A stretch of 64,000 bases of DNA, from the NCBI RefSeq assembly GCF_032854445.1, contig NC_088295.1:13999385-14063384 (forward strand), given 5' to 3'. Below the pieces are notes generated by a model, which saw only the letters and a program-made list of their open reading frames with translations, did not search any database and was not told the DNA's origin. Below, piece after piece: positions 47,701 to 61,500 of the stretch (position 1 is the first letter of the stretch; each line of letters opens with the position of its first letter). This DNA comes from Liolophura sinensis. Its lineage: Eukaryota; Mollusca; Polyplacophora; Chitonida; Chitonidae. The position numbers and the translations under genes are program-made.

Positions 47701-48730
47701 ACGGTGTTACCACGGCAACGTTGGCGTCTGCTACCTCCCCCTGACCCCTGCTTCCGCTATTCCTCCTGGCTTGTTCAAGTTGCTGATAGCTCGCAAATTG
47801 CCATATAGGAACTGTGTAAAAAGTAATCACCTAAAAAGAACACGGTGATGGAGAACACGGTGAGGCAAGTTGACACACGATCATTTACATTCAATGAAGT
47901 CACTTTGTCCATAATGTTCGAATCCATTAAGATTACATATATATATATATACACAAAAAGCCTATCGTCCATGTACCAATCCTACAAATTTTACGTAGGT
48001 TTGCTGTATCTTCAATACAGGATTATTCTACAGGATGCAAGGCTTTCTCTTGACTGATTTTGTCCAGCACTCTGAATTATATTAACCAAATTCATCCAGA
48101 GTTGTTTGCTTATATTTTGCTGAAGAATGACTGCATGGTTCATGGACATATGGTTTAGCCTTCTATGGTGGACTATAGCTACTGGTTTGGAACCGTGTGG
48201 TATATTATATTATACCAGCAGAATATTGCTGCTGTGATCCACGATTCCAGGGAGCGCAATTTAATCGACGGGATCCAAATTTTAACATTATATTATTTCT
48301 ATTTTGATTGCTTTAATTTTTAAACAGTTGGACGTACATCCTCATTAATAACGTCAATACGTAATAATTTGTCCCCATGCATTGTCATAAGAAGTTATTC
48401 GGTATACAAACAACTTGGTCTATTTTCCGAAGAACCGGGACACTTTTTGTCGTTTGTAATTAGACAAATAAATTATGGAATTCACCAGTCAACTGTTCCA
48501 CTGTTTCCAAGATTAACTTTGACGTTCTGCATATAGTAATTTTCAGTGACAGTATACTGGCACTTTCTGGATGTAACACAGATTCTTACCACTGTGAAGT
48601 CTAGTGATTCGTACGTTGATGGTTTCTAACCAGTGACCACAGAGTAAGGCAATAAATCGCCAGAAATACCCAGACCACCCAGACCACTCCACTAATATGT
48701 ATCAATTTGATATATTCAGATAAGGGAACT
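41780..48730. other. Long spacer without a supported gene
   Basis: About 7 kb with only short open frames (longest 104 codons, 45788-46102 plus), none with a recognised domain. A diverged SINE-A-like segment is at about 44715-44840. A perfect X-box-like motif lies at 47706-47719. Confidence 0.5.
47706..47719. promoter_or_regulatory. Perfect X-box match GTTACCACGGCAAC
   Basis: It fits GTNRCC-N2-RGYAAC exactly. It lies about 5.2 kb before the broken plus-strand coding region at 52922, with no nearer gene seen. Could be chance or mark an unseen promoter. Confidence 0.3.
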
Positions 48731-48734
48731 GTGT

Positions 48735-49001
48735 CTTTACTCCGTGGCCTAGTGGTTAACGTTATAGTGCAACCCAGTGATCCATGAGCTTCTCACTAAT
48801 GCAGTCAATGAAATTTCCGGTTCACGCCGACTTCCTCTCCTGTCGCACGTGGAAAGGTCTACTAGCAACCTGCGGATAATCATGGGTGTCCAATGGGCTC
48901 TGCACGGTTTCCTCTCATCACCATGCTGGCCTCAGTTCTGAAAAGCCAATGGCCGCTTATGTGGAATATTCTGGAGGACGGCTACCAAATAAAATAAATC
49001 C
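48735..49001 (+). mobile_element. SINE family A, near full-length diverged copy
   Basis: The tRNA-like head (CCGTGGCCTAGTGGTTAACG as A box, CCGGTTCACGCC as B box) is followed by the family body (CTTCCTCTCCTGTCGCACGT, TAGCAACCTGCGGATAAT, GGGCTCTGCACGGTTTCC) and an AAATAAAATAAA tail. Confidence 0.8.
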
Positions 49002-49012
49002 ACCGCCTACTT

Positions 49013-49117
49013 TTGTGTGACTGCATCGGTGGCTTAACGGCCAAAGCGTCCGTCTTGAAATGGTACTTGCTGCTGTCTCATTTGGCGCTGATCACTGAGA
49101 GTTTAGAGCAAAGAAAC

Positions 49118-49205
<88 letters not shown>

Positions 49206-49330
49206 CATGTCTGTCATCAGCACGATACTTCAATGGCGGCAGTGTCACAAGAAGGCACACTATGTACACAATGTGCCTGACCGTGAGGTCGCTAGGTCGA
49301 AAACCCGGAGTAGATTCAGCCCCATTTACG
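49013..49330 (+). repeat. SINE-like segment with an internal (TA)n expansion
   Basis: The right half (CACGATACTTCAATGGCGGC, then GTCACAAGAAGGCACACT) resembles the reverse complement of the SINE-B-related copy at 58932-59150. A TA run of about 80 bp (49121-49202) sits in the middle. Family limits are uncertain. Confidence 0.4.
49121..49202. repeat. (TA)n microsatellite, about 41 repeats
   Basis: An uninterrupted TA run. It produces YIYI open frames that are not genes. Confidence 0.95.
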
Positions 49331-49339
49331 CATGTATGC

Positions 49340-51550
49340 TATATATGCACATAGCGTAATCACTAATCCCCAATAAGTCCACTTTCTAACAATCTGACAT
49401 TTTAAAAACCCTTTTGATAACCAAAACAGTTATTGCTGTAATCACTATATAATATCAGTGTTCAGCCAAACGTCACACATGTCTTCCGCGCTGCGTTCCA
49501 GTCAACATGCACATACAAATATATTGGCGAATAAGTTAACCTTCTACAATGGACAATCTTGTCATATGAATGCTGAAAGCGACGTAAACTCCTTGCAAAA
49601 CAGAAAAAAAAACAGGCCCAGGAAGGTCAATCTTCATGCAATGGATATCATATTTACCAAATCTATACAGGACCCCTACACCCTATAGACACCATGTGTG
49701 TTTCCTTTAGCATTAGGCTGAGAAGCAGGGCTTGTGCATGATAGAAATGAGATCTGCCATTGGAGTACTTTAACATAAACAGATTCGCTCTATACTCTTA
49801 CTGATCGTGGTTCAGTAGATTCCAATTTGCGTGCTGATCCCGTGTGCTTCAGTTAGCATATTCATACAGTAAGGCTGCTACATGCAGCTGGACGTTGGAT
49901 GGTAACGAACACAATTTCCTTTATCGATCCAGCGCTATTTGTGCTTGACGTCATCCTACCTGCTATAATAATTGGATGTTTTCTTAAAATGGCGAGGATC
50001 ACCTGAGGCTCAATGACTAGAGCAGTTGTTTCACCCCACAACAGACAAGGCTGGGTTGTTCATGTTTAATATATAGACCAGGTTTAAAAGTTAAAAACAA
50101 TAGAAAATGCTACATAAACCCACAGTGGCTAAGGGAAATCTGAGAAACATTAAATGAGATCGTTGACTGATATCGTACCGGACTCAAAGGGTAATTCACA
50201 GACTGAAAACGACACATTTACACCCACCTCAGCAAACCCGAAAAAAACTTCCAGAACAAATGATCTAATTGTTTATCTTAACAGACATTGATAAACACAT
50301 TTATCATATGGTTAGGTTGTCTACCAAGCCGAGACTAACCAGAACTTTCGCCCTGTATAATAAACATAGCTATGTTCGAGATCTCTGTACTGGCATGCGA
50401 GTTGGTGTCTTCAGTAAATATTACTCCAAGGATTGTATGACCCAACCGTGTTTCAAGATAGATTCGCTGGTAAACAAAATATGACCTTAGCCTAGTGGAA
50501 CAGTGGAACTACTTATGTTTGAATAATGGCACATAATTACCTAGCTATTTGTATTTGTGATCTTTGTACTGGCAAATACTATGGTGGGATTCCTCGGCAG
50601 TCAGTGTAGTCTAGATGTCCACATCGAACAAAGATACTACAAACCGAATATCGTGTGCAGGAGTTCGTAACGGTAACCAGACTTAAAACTGCCACAGAAG
50701 ATTACACAGAGACGTTTGTTCAAAATAAATCTAAGAAAATCATTTCTACATAAAACGGAACGGGACCTGAAGAATTTCCGTGAAAAATTCTTGAGTATGA
50801 CGATAAATAATAATCATCTAGTTCATTCCACACTTTTGTGATTAGGCTTTTCCGAGCATGTCTAGCGGTTTCCGGATCAAATACACACAGGTGAATAACA
50901 TAAATGACATTAAATGGTTTTCACATCGGCCCTGTTACAGGCCCTCGGTCTCTCATATTGGCCCTGGGCCGATACATGCATCCTGCTTCGGGCCAATACG
51001 ACAGATCTTAGACCTATATAACAAGGCCGATATGAAACGAGCGTTTAATATCATAATATAATTGTACCTAAGACAATCAAGAGTCGTCATTTTACTCTGA
51101 TATATCTGTCTAATACTTTTCTTCATACCGAGTCCGTTTCCACTCTATTATAGCTTTATACTGTAATCCTTTTGGCTTGATATTTGCTCTAACATATCGG
51201 TCTAAAAGTAAGAGAAAAAAAAGATGTTGGCAGGACCGTGGGCGTTTTAGTATCACGAAAGTTAATGCAGTGCTAAATATAGATGCACCAATCTCCTGCC
51301 TTGGTAATTTTATTACCGTCAGTCCTGAGTTCGATGAATGTCTTCAGCTGGCAAAATACTTGGTACTTTAATCACACACAATAAAGCAGTACTCAAACCT
51401 GAGGAAAGCTTATATAAAGCTAAGAGGGAAACATGTTCTGGCCATGAAGATTAGCTCTATGGTTTACCTGTTTATGATTTCGCTCGACAACATATGGGTT
51501 ATATCAGAATTCCCCGTCATTACAGTAAATGGGGGTGAGGGAAAGGGGGG
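49340..51550. other. Non-coding spacer
   Basis: No gene recognised. Confidence 0.5.
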
Positions 51551-51554
51551 AGGG

Positions 51555-51775
51555 GGGCTACATGGACGAGGTTAGCACGCCAGTACGGCGGAATGACCCG
51601 GAAGCATCTCACCAACGCGGTCGCTGTGAGTTCAAGTCCAGCCCATCCTGGCTTCCACTCCGGCCGTACCTGGGAAGGCCTTGCATCAACCTGTGCATGG
51701 TCGCGGGTTTCCCCTGGGCTCTGCCCACTTTCTTCCCTCCATAATACTGGCCGCCGTCGTATGAGTACATACATA
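51555..51775 (+). mobile_element. SINE family A, 3'-shortened copy
   Basis: The head (GAGGTTAGCACGCCAGTACG, AATGACCCGGAAGCATCTCA, GGTCGCTGTGAGTTCAAGTC) and body are the best preserved in the window. The copy ends after CCGCCGTCGTATGAGTACAT, before the usual AATAAA-rich tail. Confidence 0.85.
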
Positions 51776-51779
51776 CACA

Positions 51780-52915
51780 GTCAAAGTAACTTTAATTTTA
51801 AATATAAATCGTATTTAAGGCTGGGGTGACTCTCTAATTTTGTTAAAATGGCAATATAATGAATACATAACGCTGCCACACATACGTGTAAATGTACAGT
51901 AAAGCCGGGTCGTTCACACGATGAGAAGTCGTATCTATAGACGATATACAGTAAAGTCTAGGCGTTCACACAGTGTGAAATACGGACGAATTCAACAAAA
52001 TCAAAATGTGTGAACAGCATATCAGTCGGTTTTATTCAAATGGTAGGCCCACAAATACTATGAAATATAACTTGTCAAATGAACAAATATGTATATGTAT
52101 GGTATGAAAAAAATGTCGTATAATCACAATTTACATCTGCTCCAATCCCGGATATCTAACACATGGGATACCAATCAGATTAAGGTCTCTATCTACTCTC
52201 ATTTAATCAAATTCCCATGTATATATGTAATATTATTAATGCGCACTGAATGATTCGTGATTCAAAAAGCAGAAAAGGGGCAAAAAAAAAAAATACTCCA
52301 GGCATATCTATATTTCAAGCATATCCAACTACATATATCCATGTCGGTCATGCTGCATATTTATATTATTGTAAATGCAAGTCAAACGTAGCTACAGAGG
52401 TACAAATTGATCTGACCGATAAGAGACTTGGTAGACGGGACTGCGGCCTTTGTGACCTGTTTGTCAGACGATAAATGAATTCCACCCGCCAGTGCCAGTC
52501 ATGATATTGGGGGTGGCCATAATAATCTCGAGTGTTAACCTTTTATCTTTACCCTATTCATTGAAAGGTGGCAAATACAACTAAACTGGCCACATATCAG
52601 TGCATGTGTCCGTCAGTAAGTTCACGATTTGTAAAACCTTTCAATATTTCATAGCACAATAGAGTCGATATTCGTATATCGAGAATCAATGACTAGTACA
52701 CAATTGCCCAAGTCCGTTCAGGGTACACTGCATAAATTAGAAGTGATAAGCATATGGCTGATAGACTAACACGTCTCGACAAGTGACAGCTTCATAAGAA
52801 GGCAGTTTGAAAGTAACTAACAACAAATCGTTCGTGTGATTTGCCAAAGGTCTACTCCTGAACTGGGATCGGTCGTTTGTCTGCGTATGGGATAGCAAGA
52901 GATGTTTGCTCTAAG
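51780..52915. other. Non-coding spacer
   Basis: No gene recognised. It may contain upstream parts of the broken gene that follows. Confidence 0.45.
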
Positions 52916-52921
52916 TGTCCC

Positions 52922-53893
52922 ATGGCTTGTCAAACGGCAAGTATGAGTGAAGAAGAGTTGTACCCAGTACTGAACAGTTCTGTGCACGGTCATCAAGCCT
53001 ATCTTCAGGACAGACGACATGGCGGAGGATTAGGAGACGATTATGACAATGACTACGGTCTAGCTCCGCCAAACCCAAGAACAATTAATATAGTTCAAAA
53101 CAATGGCATGGAAAGTGGCTCAAAGATCAGCATCAACAGGAACGGAGGGAGATCGGTAAATTAGGTAGTGACCCTAAATCTGTTCATTTAAACGAAACTG
53201 AAAAGGCAGGAAAATGGTCAATTAAAGTCATTTCCCTTCGAAGAGAGTACTGAATCAGGATCAAATGATATTGTGGCTCAAGATACAGATTACTCCGACG
53301 AAGATCGCAGTGATATTACCAGAAGAATTGAGGGTGACCACTCCTCAGTTCATTAAAGATTCTGCTGCGTTTAAGTTAACTCACAACTCTGGACTACGGA
53401 ACAATCCTACAAATTTGCTCTCTGTGGACGACTTTTCACAAAGCTTAGCCAAACCGAATGTTCTGTTGTATAAAAGACGAGGACATCAAGATGCATATAT
53501 TACTGGCAGGTATAAACCCGTTCAGGCATCTACTATACACACTACGACAGGTGATGTAAGATACACGAACATGCCATTAGATTTTCAGAAGAAGAAATGC
53601 TATCGACAATCCATGTTAAGGGCAGCTGTGTACCCCCTCTCCAGAAAATAGCCCCACGGTCGAGACCAACACACAATGAAAGCTTCAGCCTTGTAAAACC
53701 AATACCGAAAAGCAACACGGATCTTCATAGTCACCATGGCGATGAATTCTACACCAAATTTGCTCGACAGCCAAGACGTGCGGAAGCCTCTGTAAAGCTG
53801 CCCCCAATAAGTGCACCGTCACAAATATCTACGCATAGGAAAGGAAAGGCGAAGGACACACTTCAGTTTAGTGAAGAATTCGGGTCAGTGTAA
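52922..53893 (+). pseudogene. Frame-broken intronless coding region, unknown protein
   Basis: Starting at the ATG at 52922 (MACQTASMSEEELYP), protein-like sequence runs for about 970 bases to TAA at 53891-53893 but changes frame about four times (near 53150, 53245, 53345 and 53625). The segments contain KAGKWSIKVISL, an acidic DTDYSDEDRSDITRR stretch, LLSVDDFSQSLAKPNVLLY, RYTNMPLDFQKKK, a basic proline-containing part (VKLPPISAPSQ) and the end TLQFSEEFGSV. No introns and no known domain were recognised; the predicted protein would be hydrophilic and about 320 residues. Either it is a young pseudogene (processed or not) or a real single-exon gene with small assembly indels. No poly(A) tract follows, which weakens the processed-copy idea. 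It converges tail to tail on MEIOB. Confidence 0.5.
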
Positions 53894-54041
53894 AGGCTTT
53901 ATGGGACTGACAGTGTCGTCCATATTTTTCCACGTTGTGAAATTATAAAACGTTGATGTGGCGGACCACCAAAGAACATTCCAGCATAGATCCAAGGATT
54001 GCGAAGGACCAGTTAGTCATTATAGTGTATTAAGTTGAAAC

Positions 54042-54047
54042 TTTATT
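54042..54047 (-). terminator. Candidate distal poly(A) signal of MEIOB
   Basis: AATAAA on the minus strand about 820 bases past the MEIOB stop. Another AATAAA (54863-54868) overlaps the stop codon itself. Confidence 0.35.
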
Positions 54048-54863
54048 CTTGTTATTCACTGAGCAGTCAAAGCATTTCTATTCTTTTCTATACACAACAT
54101 TAGTAGCACTGATACATCTCTGTGTTTACCAAGTGGGGCGTTTGAATCCAAATAATTCCTTCTTTTTAATGTGTTAGACACGACGTAAACAAGGAGGCTA
54201 TTCAAACAAATCCATCACCAGTCTTTTCATACCCCGCCACATTTACGCCCTGGCACATAGAACTCTTTTTCATGGTTGAACCAACAGAGAAATTGCATAT
54301 AAGAAAATGGCATTACTTGTCTTTTATGCTGGTGAAACAGGGGTTATAAAATACTGAAATGTTTTCTGCTTAGATGGGCAAAAACAACACATGCTTTGGT
54401 CAAATCTTAGGCCTTGTCGTCTTGGTGAAGACATTTGAGAGATATACTTTCAGAATGGTGGCATAATATCACAAAAAGTATTTTATGGTTATAGAACTCA
54501 ACAGTTTGTTCTACATGTCATACTGACAATGGCTGGCTGAACCATAATTGGTTCTCCTTTGATACAAAATTGTCAACACAACACACACTATTGTGGTCTA
54601 AATGTGTCTTTTAATTCCCAGTTCAACTTAACAAATCGTTAAAACTGATTTCAGCTAACATGTCTTGACAGTGACCCAATACGTACTTTATGTCACAACA
54701 AACGCAACTGAAGATATTTTGTAAAGGAACTGAATTGATGTCTAAGTATCAAAGTCTGAATTCAAAGTAAACCTTAGGATACATATATCACAGCTATTTC
54801 CACAGGATATCACAGCTTGGTTTCAAACCTCAAAAAACATCCAGAAAATAACAGGTCAGTCTT

Positions 54864-57800
54864 TTATTGGATCACTTTCACTATCCCCAATTGCTGTTGG
54901 ACTTCGATGGGGTCTGGTAATGTACAAGACAAAACCCTGTAAAATGTCTTCCCGTTGCTCCTGCCACGCTGACCTACGACACACAACGGTATCAATGCTT
55001 TAAGGCTACAATATCCACATAGTGATAAACACAAGTACTGATCAACATAAAATACATGTACACACAGGGTAATTAACTGTATATTCAGAAATAGCAATAA
55101 ACAGTCTGTTTTATAAATTTGATGTTCACTGTAAATGCAAAGGTAACATCTCTTCATTATGATAGACATAACTGATCCACTCGCTTTGAGTGCAAGCTCT
55201 TGGGGTACTAACAGATATTGGTGCTGAAGCTATTTCAATTAAACTAAGCCTGTTGTCATAAATCATACCTTCAGAAAAACTTTACATCTCTCCAGTAAGT
55301 ACTTCCACTCCATTGTGTCTTTAGCTCACAGTTTGATCAGAGAACTTTCAGCCTATGGACAATAAAAAGTACATTTGTCATTTATTTTCACCAGAAAAGA
55401 AAAATTTTAGACCACTGGTAAATCTATAATATCTTCAATGCTACCTGACCAAAACCACATCCTTATGTTCTTTATTTATTTTCTAACAACCTGATGTTGT
55501 CACAAATAAAGGTTAGACTACAAAACTGGTCACAAAGTGGTTTCTGATTATCGTTAAAAATGTAAATTGTGGGAGGGATAGAGTGTATCATTCAATCCAA
55601 AATAAAAACCCAAAATCTGCAATATCTGGTAAAAATGCTAAAAATAATCCATGGTATTAAAATGAGATGATGAGATCATGACAAGGGTGGTAAGAATGTC
55701 ATACAAAATTTTAATAGCCTCATTTAATCAGTTTTTGAGAAATCATTTCTTGAACATTTGTTGGACCATTTTGTTTTATTTATTTATTTGATGTGTGTTT
55801 TACGCCGCACTCAAGAATATTTCACTTACATGACGGCCGCCAGCATTATGGTGGGAGGAAACCGGGCTCTGAGGAAATCCACAACCATCTGCTGGTTGCT
55901 GCAGACCTCCCCACGTACGGCCGGAGAGTGGACCATTTTGAAACCATGCAATAAGCATGACAGGTGTTTTGAGTGCACATGACCAGGATATTTCTGCACT
56001 GTGGGACAAACACACTTGGCTATGTTGAAATATTGAAAAACCTGAAAAATACACACCAAACAAATTAGAACTGAGCTGAATAATGGGCTCTTGTCATTGC
56101 CTGAAATGGTGTAGCATAGTCACAATTGACCACGTGCTTGTTTATGCTGGTACTGATGCCCCTCTCAAAACAGCTATCTGGCTTATTGGTTTGTCACAAT
56201 TTGCTCATAAAAAAAGACATGAATTTTTTTTTATATCATTCCTTCCACGGTTCCATAGAAAGTAGACAACTTTCAAGAACCAGTGATATAATTTCAGAAG
56301 AAACTTAGTAATTTCCCAAAGCTTACCCTTAAAACACCTAAAACATACATATAACCTTCAGCTGAACTGTCATACCTGCAAGCCAATCATTTCTTCTGCT
56401 GCATTGTTATTCAGTCTACAGTTAGGTAATGATCCTGAATGATCTGACAGAGTCACAGCTATGTCATACTGGACATGAGCTAAAAATTGACCACTAGTGC
56501 TGCTCTCAATGCATGGCGGGTTCAGGCAGACCTGTTGGCTGTCTTCCAGGCTTTGCTTACACTTGGGGCTAAAATAAAACCACGTCGAGATGACATAAAT
56601 CTACCAATGAGCCAGCTGGAGCTGCATTTGAAAACCCAACCTGGTTTTTTAATGGTTATGCTGATTGTCTTCCACCCATCATCAATGTGGATAAATGACA
56701 GGATTTTACAGTAGCTGCTAAGAGTGCCATTAAGCCCACAGACCCGACTTTGCAAGATGTTTATTCTAGCAAATACTACAAAATCATGCATTTAGCCATG
56801 TTAGTTTGTGAGAATCCCCCATCCTGTCTTGTCCAAACCTGTATGAACTTGTGAGACACTTGAAATGCCAGTTCGTCTTATTATATGCTTCTTTACTTCT
56901 TTTTTTATCTGAGTATTTAACATCGCTGTGATCAACTGTTACAACATTGTCATGTCACAAACTGCGCTCTACTGAAGTAGAAAGTCCATATGTGAAACCT
57001 GCTGTGAAACCCCTGACAGTTTTATTGAGTTTTTTCTTTTTCTTTGGCAAACTTAATGAACAGATACATCCATGCAGTAGTTTTAGAACAAGGCACAACA
57101 AATTTGTTCACACTGAAAACATTAAATACATGGACATGTGTAATTCAGTGTATGTGTATATCACTCTTGCAAGCAAGTTTTAATGTTAACTGATCACATC
57201 AGCTTTGTAGTTAGTGTCTCCGAAAAACATAACTGCTCTCACAGCTTGTATACCTGTATATTTGCAAGAAGTAAGCACAAATTTTTAATTACATACCATC
57301 TGTATCTTAAGCTGCCGCCACATTCCTGGTCAATGTCAAACTGAGATATGTAAGCATACAAAATGCAGTAATATGGACATCCAGAAGATACTTCCTTGTC
57401 AATAAGTTTAGCTGTGCTAACACTTAAAACATCTTTCACCTGAAATACTGTGAAGTAAAAGAAAGTTACCAATGAAGTAATACTAACAGTTGCTGACTGA
57501 AATGCATGTATTTGATATTCTTGACGAGGCACTTACATCTACTATCAAGTGGCAGAATTGTGTTGACAATTGGTGTTGTAACATATGTTTAACACCAACA
57601 AGGCTTGCAGCAATAATAGGACAACTCTTAATACTCTCCAAATGAGAAATTAATTCTTACTCTTTCCAAACAAATTAGATACTCCTCCACCTTGTCCTTG
57701 TAAAATCTCATCACAATCCCCTTCATTTCACTGCCTTTTCATGTGTACCCAGCATGTTTTAAAGCTGCTCTATTCCTTGTTAAACTTCTAAACTGAATAT

Positions 57801-58529
57801 TAAATTCAAAAGATATGGATGGTGCACTTAGAAGAGTGTAAGAAAAAAAGCCACTCTGAAGTGACCTTGAAAATGACTTCTGCGAACCAGATGGTTTCAA
57901 TTGTTCCTGTGTAAAATTGTGCTTTCAAATTCTTGGTTGGAAAGTGATGTAATTTAATCTCATCAGGTCCTGGGTTACATTATTTTTTTTTTATTTGATT
58001 AGTATTATACACCAAACTCAAAAATATTTTACTTATATGATGGTGGCCAGCATTATGTTGGTCCCAAGAGGTACATTATTATATGACCTTGAATGATGTT
58101 TACCACAAAGAGCACATCTCTCAGTGCAGGTCATAAGTTTACGAATCCTCAACATAAGGCAAATAAAGTATGCCACATATGTAATTAATGCAGTTTTGAC
58201 ATTGTTACTTACTCTCTGGATCTTTCAGTCCAAAGCTTTCTATTTGGTCTCTTAGTTCATTGCCCACAGGCTGAGACTGGGCAAACATGTATAATGTATG
58301 AGCCTCTTTTGTGTCTGAAATTATAAATGTTAACACTGAACCTCTAAGTTATTTTCAAGACTGGCAAAGTTAACAAATTCTTTAACATAATGTCTTCTTA
58401 ATTCCTTCCTTTATTACATTTAAAGGGCAAATCAAAATACTTGATCCATCCTTGTTATTCAGATCATTGGTTGAGTTGGACCCACAAGGATTGGAATGGA
58501 TCCACACATTTATTGGTTGATAATAAAAA

Positions 58530-58593
<64 letters not shown>

Positions 58594-61500
58594 ACAACAA
58601 TATTTCACATATATATTTAGTGTTAAATGTGATATATCTATACATGTGTAAGTACTGCACATCTTCAAGAAACATGAAACTTTACCAGGATTAACGATAA
58701 AGATTGTTTTGGAGTCTGCAGTAGCAACCATAGAGCATCTGAAATCATCATAATAAACACGAACATCCACAGCGGATATAACTGAAAGAAAAACAGACAA
58801 ACGTACATGTACTTAAACTATACATAATCCTGAAAACCTGAAAATGACTATTACTCTGATGAATAAAGTAACTTTCACTTTTGAGGATGTGAACTTTGTG
58901 AACTTTTTACCTTCAGTGAAGTTTCTTTAGAGTGAATGAATGCTTGGGGTTTAACGTTGTACTTAACAATTTTTCCGTCACATGACGACAAGGAGTCACT
59001 AGGTGTGCACATATACAGTGTCTTCTTGTGGCAGTGTCCATCCTGCCAAAAAGCTGCCGCCACTGAGGTATCATGCTGAAGACACCAGACATAACACCCT
59101 GCCCAGTCACATTATACTCACACTGCGCTAACCTGTGGTGTTTCCTTCCTCTAACCTCTCAGTGATAAGGACCAAACAAGGCAGCAATGAGCGCATTTTC
59201 AAAAGTCTTTGGTATGGTAATGCTTCTTTAGATTGTCAGATAATCACAATTCTGAGGATCCAAGTATTGGTAAATTAACAAAAAGAAAATATGAAAATGA
59301 AACAAAATGTAACATATAATAGAAGTTTAAAAGAAGAACATGCAAATTTACTCAGCTTTTGGTTTAACACATCAGCATCAATACATGTACATTATGTACC
59401 ATATTCTCCAGGATTCCACAGGATTGCCTGATTAACAACTTCTTCATTCCATCTGGAATGAGATTATGTGTATTTCATCACAAATATACCCAAAAAAGTT
59501 AATTAGCATCAATTACATAAGAAGTAAAAACTAAGTAAAATGTTACAAGTGCACAATGAATAAATCTTGTCAAAGAAGATTACATAGTTTAATTCTGCAT
59601 CATTTCTGAATATACTGTTCATTTGTTCAATGAATTAGTGATTATATAGTAGAATGATAGAAACAGTAAAAAAGTAGTAGAAAGCATTTGGCAGAAAGAT
59701 CCTGACAATTGTATCTGAAACATCTCCACTAATGTTTTTTATTTTCTCACAGAGTTATGTAAAGTCTGATGTTTTCATTATGGCATCTCAAAATTAAGTT
59801 TTACTGCGAATATGGCTTCTTCAAATTTTGGTCTTGGGTTTGTTAACACCTGAAAAATTAGCCTGCTCAGGACACATTATGTCATCAGGCAGGGATTAAT
59901 TAACTCATATCTGACATGAGCTTTGACCCTTGAAGAAGGAACCTAATGTGCTGCCTCGTTAAACATAAAACAAAAACTCACAAAATCAAGGTAAATGAAG
60001 AACATGTCTTATCAAACAAGTTGACTTCACATCTTTTAGTTTGTCTTCCCTTTTTAGTGACGATATCTTTTGCTTGCCCAACCTGCAATAATGTCAACAT
60101 CAAGTACATTATATAATATTAAAAAAGCAAAGTTTGCATAATTATTTTAGACTCTCATTTTATCAAGATGTGATAATAAAGAAAGCACTACAAGTTCTAG
60201 TTCTAAAAAACAAAATTACTACAACACAATGTCTAAAGTACATGTATATGGAAGTGAATATGGGAGATTTGGACAATTTGCTGTTACATTAAACAGGCAA
60301 ACTTATATCCTTATATTACAGAATATGTATTTTCTGTATATAAAAAATGATTTGTTCATCTGAATAGTGTTTCACACCATGTTCAAGCTTAAATATATAT
60401 CTTTCATATTACTGGGATCAGGTGTAATAAGGAGGAAAACGAGGTAAGGAGGAAAACCAGCTAGGGGGGAAACCAGGCTCAGGGATAGAAAATGTCAACA
60501 TGTATTTGAAAAACTTCTTAACTTGATGATGTGGCCTACTACCAAGAGCTGGATTCAAAAGTGTGACCTAATATTAAAGCCAAAGACATCACTAACATGA
60601 AATATATGTCAGATTAAAGTCCAATGAATACTGTCTAGTGAAGTAGTTAGTTTTATTTCCTTAGAATTTTTTGACCTAATAAACTGCATTTGAAACTTTC
60701 TGAACTGCCTTTTCTGAACACTTTTTGACCAGTTGTGTCACATCAGCTTTTTGATATTTGACAAACACAGACCGCTAGATATAACTAGTCAAAGTGCACA
60801 AACAATCATAAATATGAATGCATTCACCAAATGAACCTGGAAACGAACTATTTCATGCCAAATATATGAATATGACGTCAACTGCTTTTTACTTGGTTGG
60901 AAAAATTCAAAAAAATTAAATCAAATTATTTTTCTGGACAGTTTTTAATGGTCTTTCATTTGAAACATACTTCAATTTATTGTGTTGCCAGTAAATAAGG
61001 GTGAAAAAGAAAACAAAGAACAAAGCAGAAAACTTTGTAATATTTGCATTTGTTTATCCATTGAAAATGCTAAACTTTTAAACATAATTGTTGCACTTTT
61101 CACAAATCTACTAACACTTTTCACTGCAGCCAGAATATTAACATGTTCTCCACTGATGGCCTGCCCATTGACCACAATGTCACTTAGCGGGTAATAATCA
61201 TTATCTGGGCGAATGGGTACATGCTGGAGACTGGTGTAGTTGGAGGAATCCCAGTCCTGATACAACTTCACAATGGAGTGGTGCTCACTCATGTTAAGAT
61301 GGTATGGACTGTGAGAGATGAACAAAGAGTAAGGGAACAACAAAATAAAACAAGAATACATCAATGTAATTATAATTAATACATTTCTTTAAAGAATACT
61401 CATAAGTTAATTTCAAATATTCACTCACAGGAATATCTATACATTCACAAGAATAAAACTTGATGTACCCAGATGTAAGTCAAGAATAAATAAAACAACC

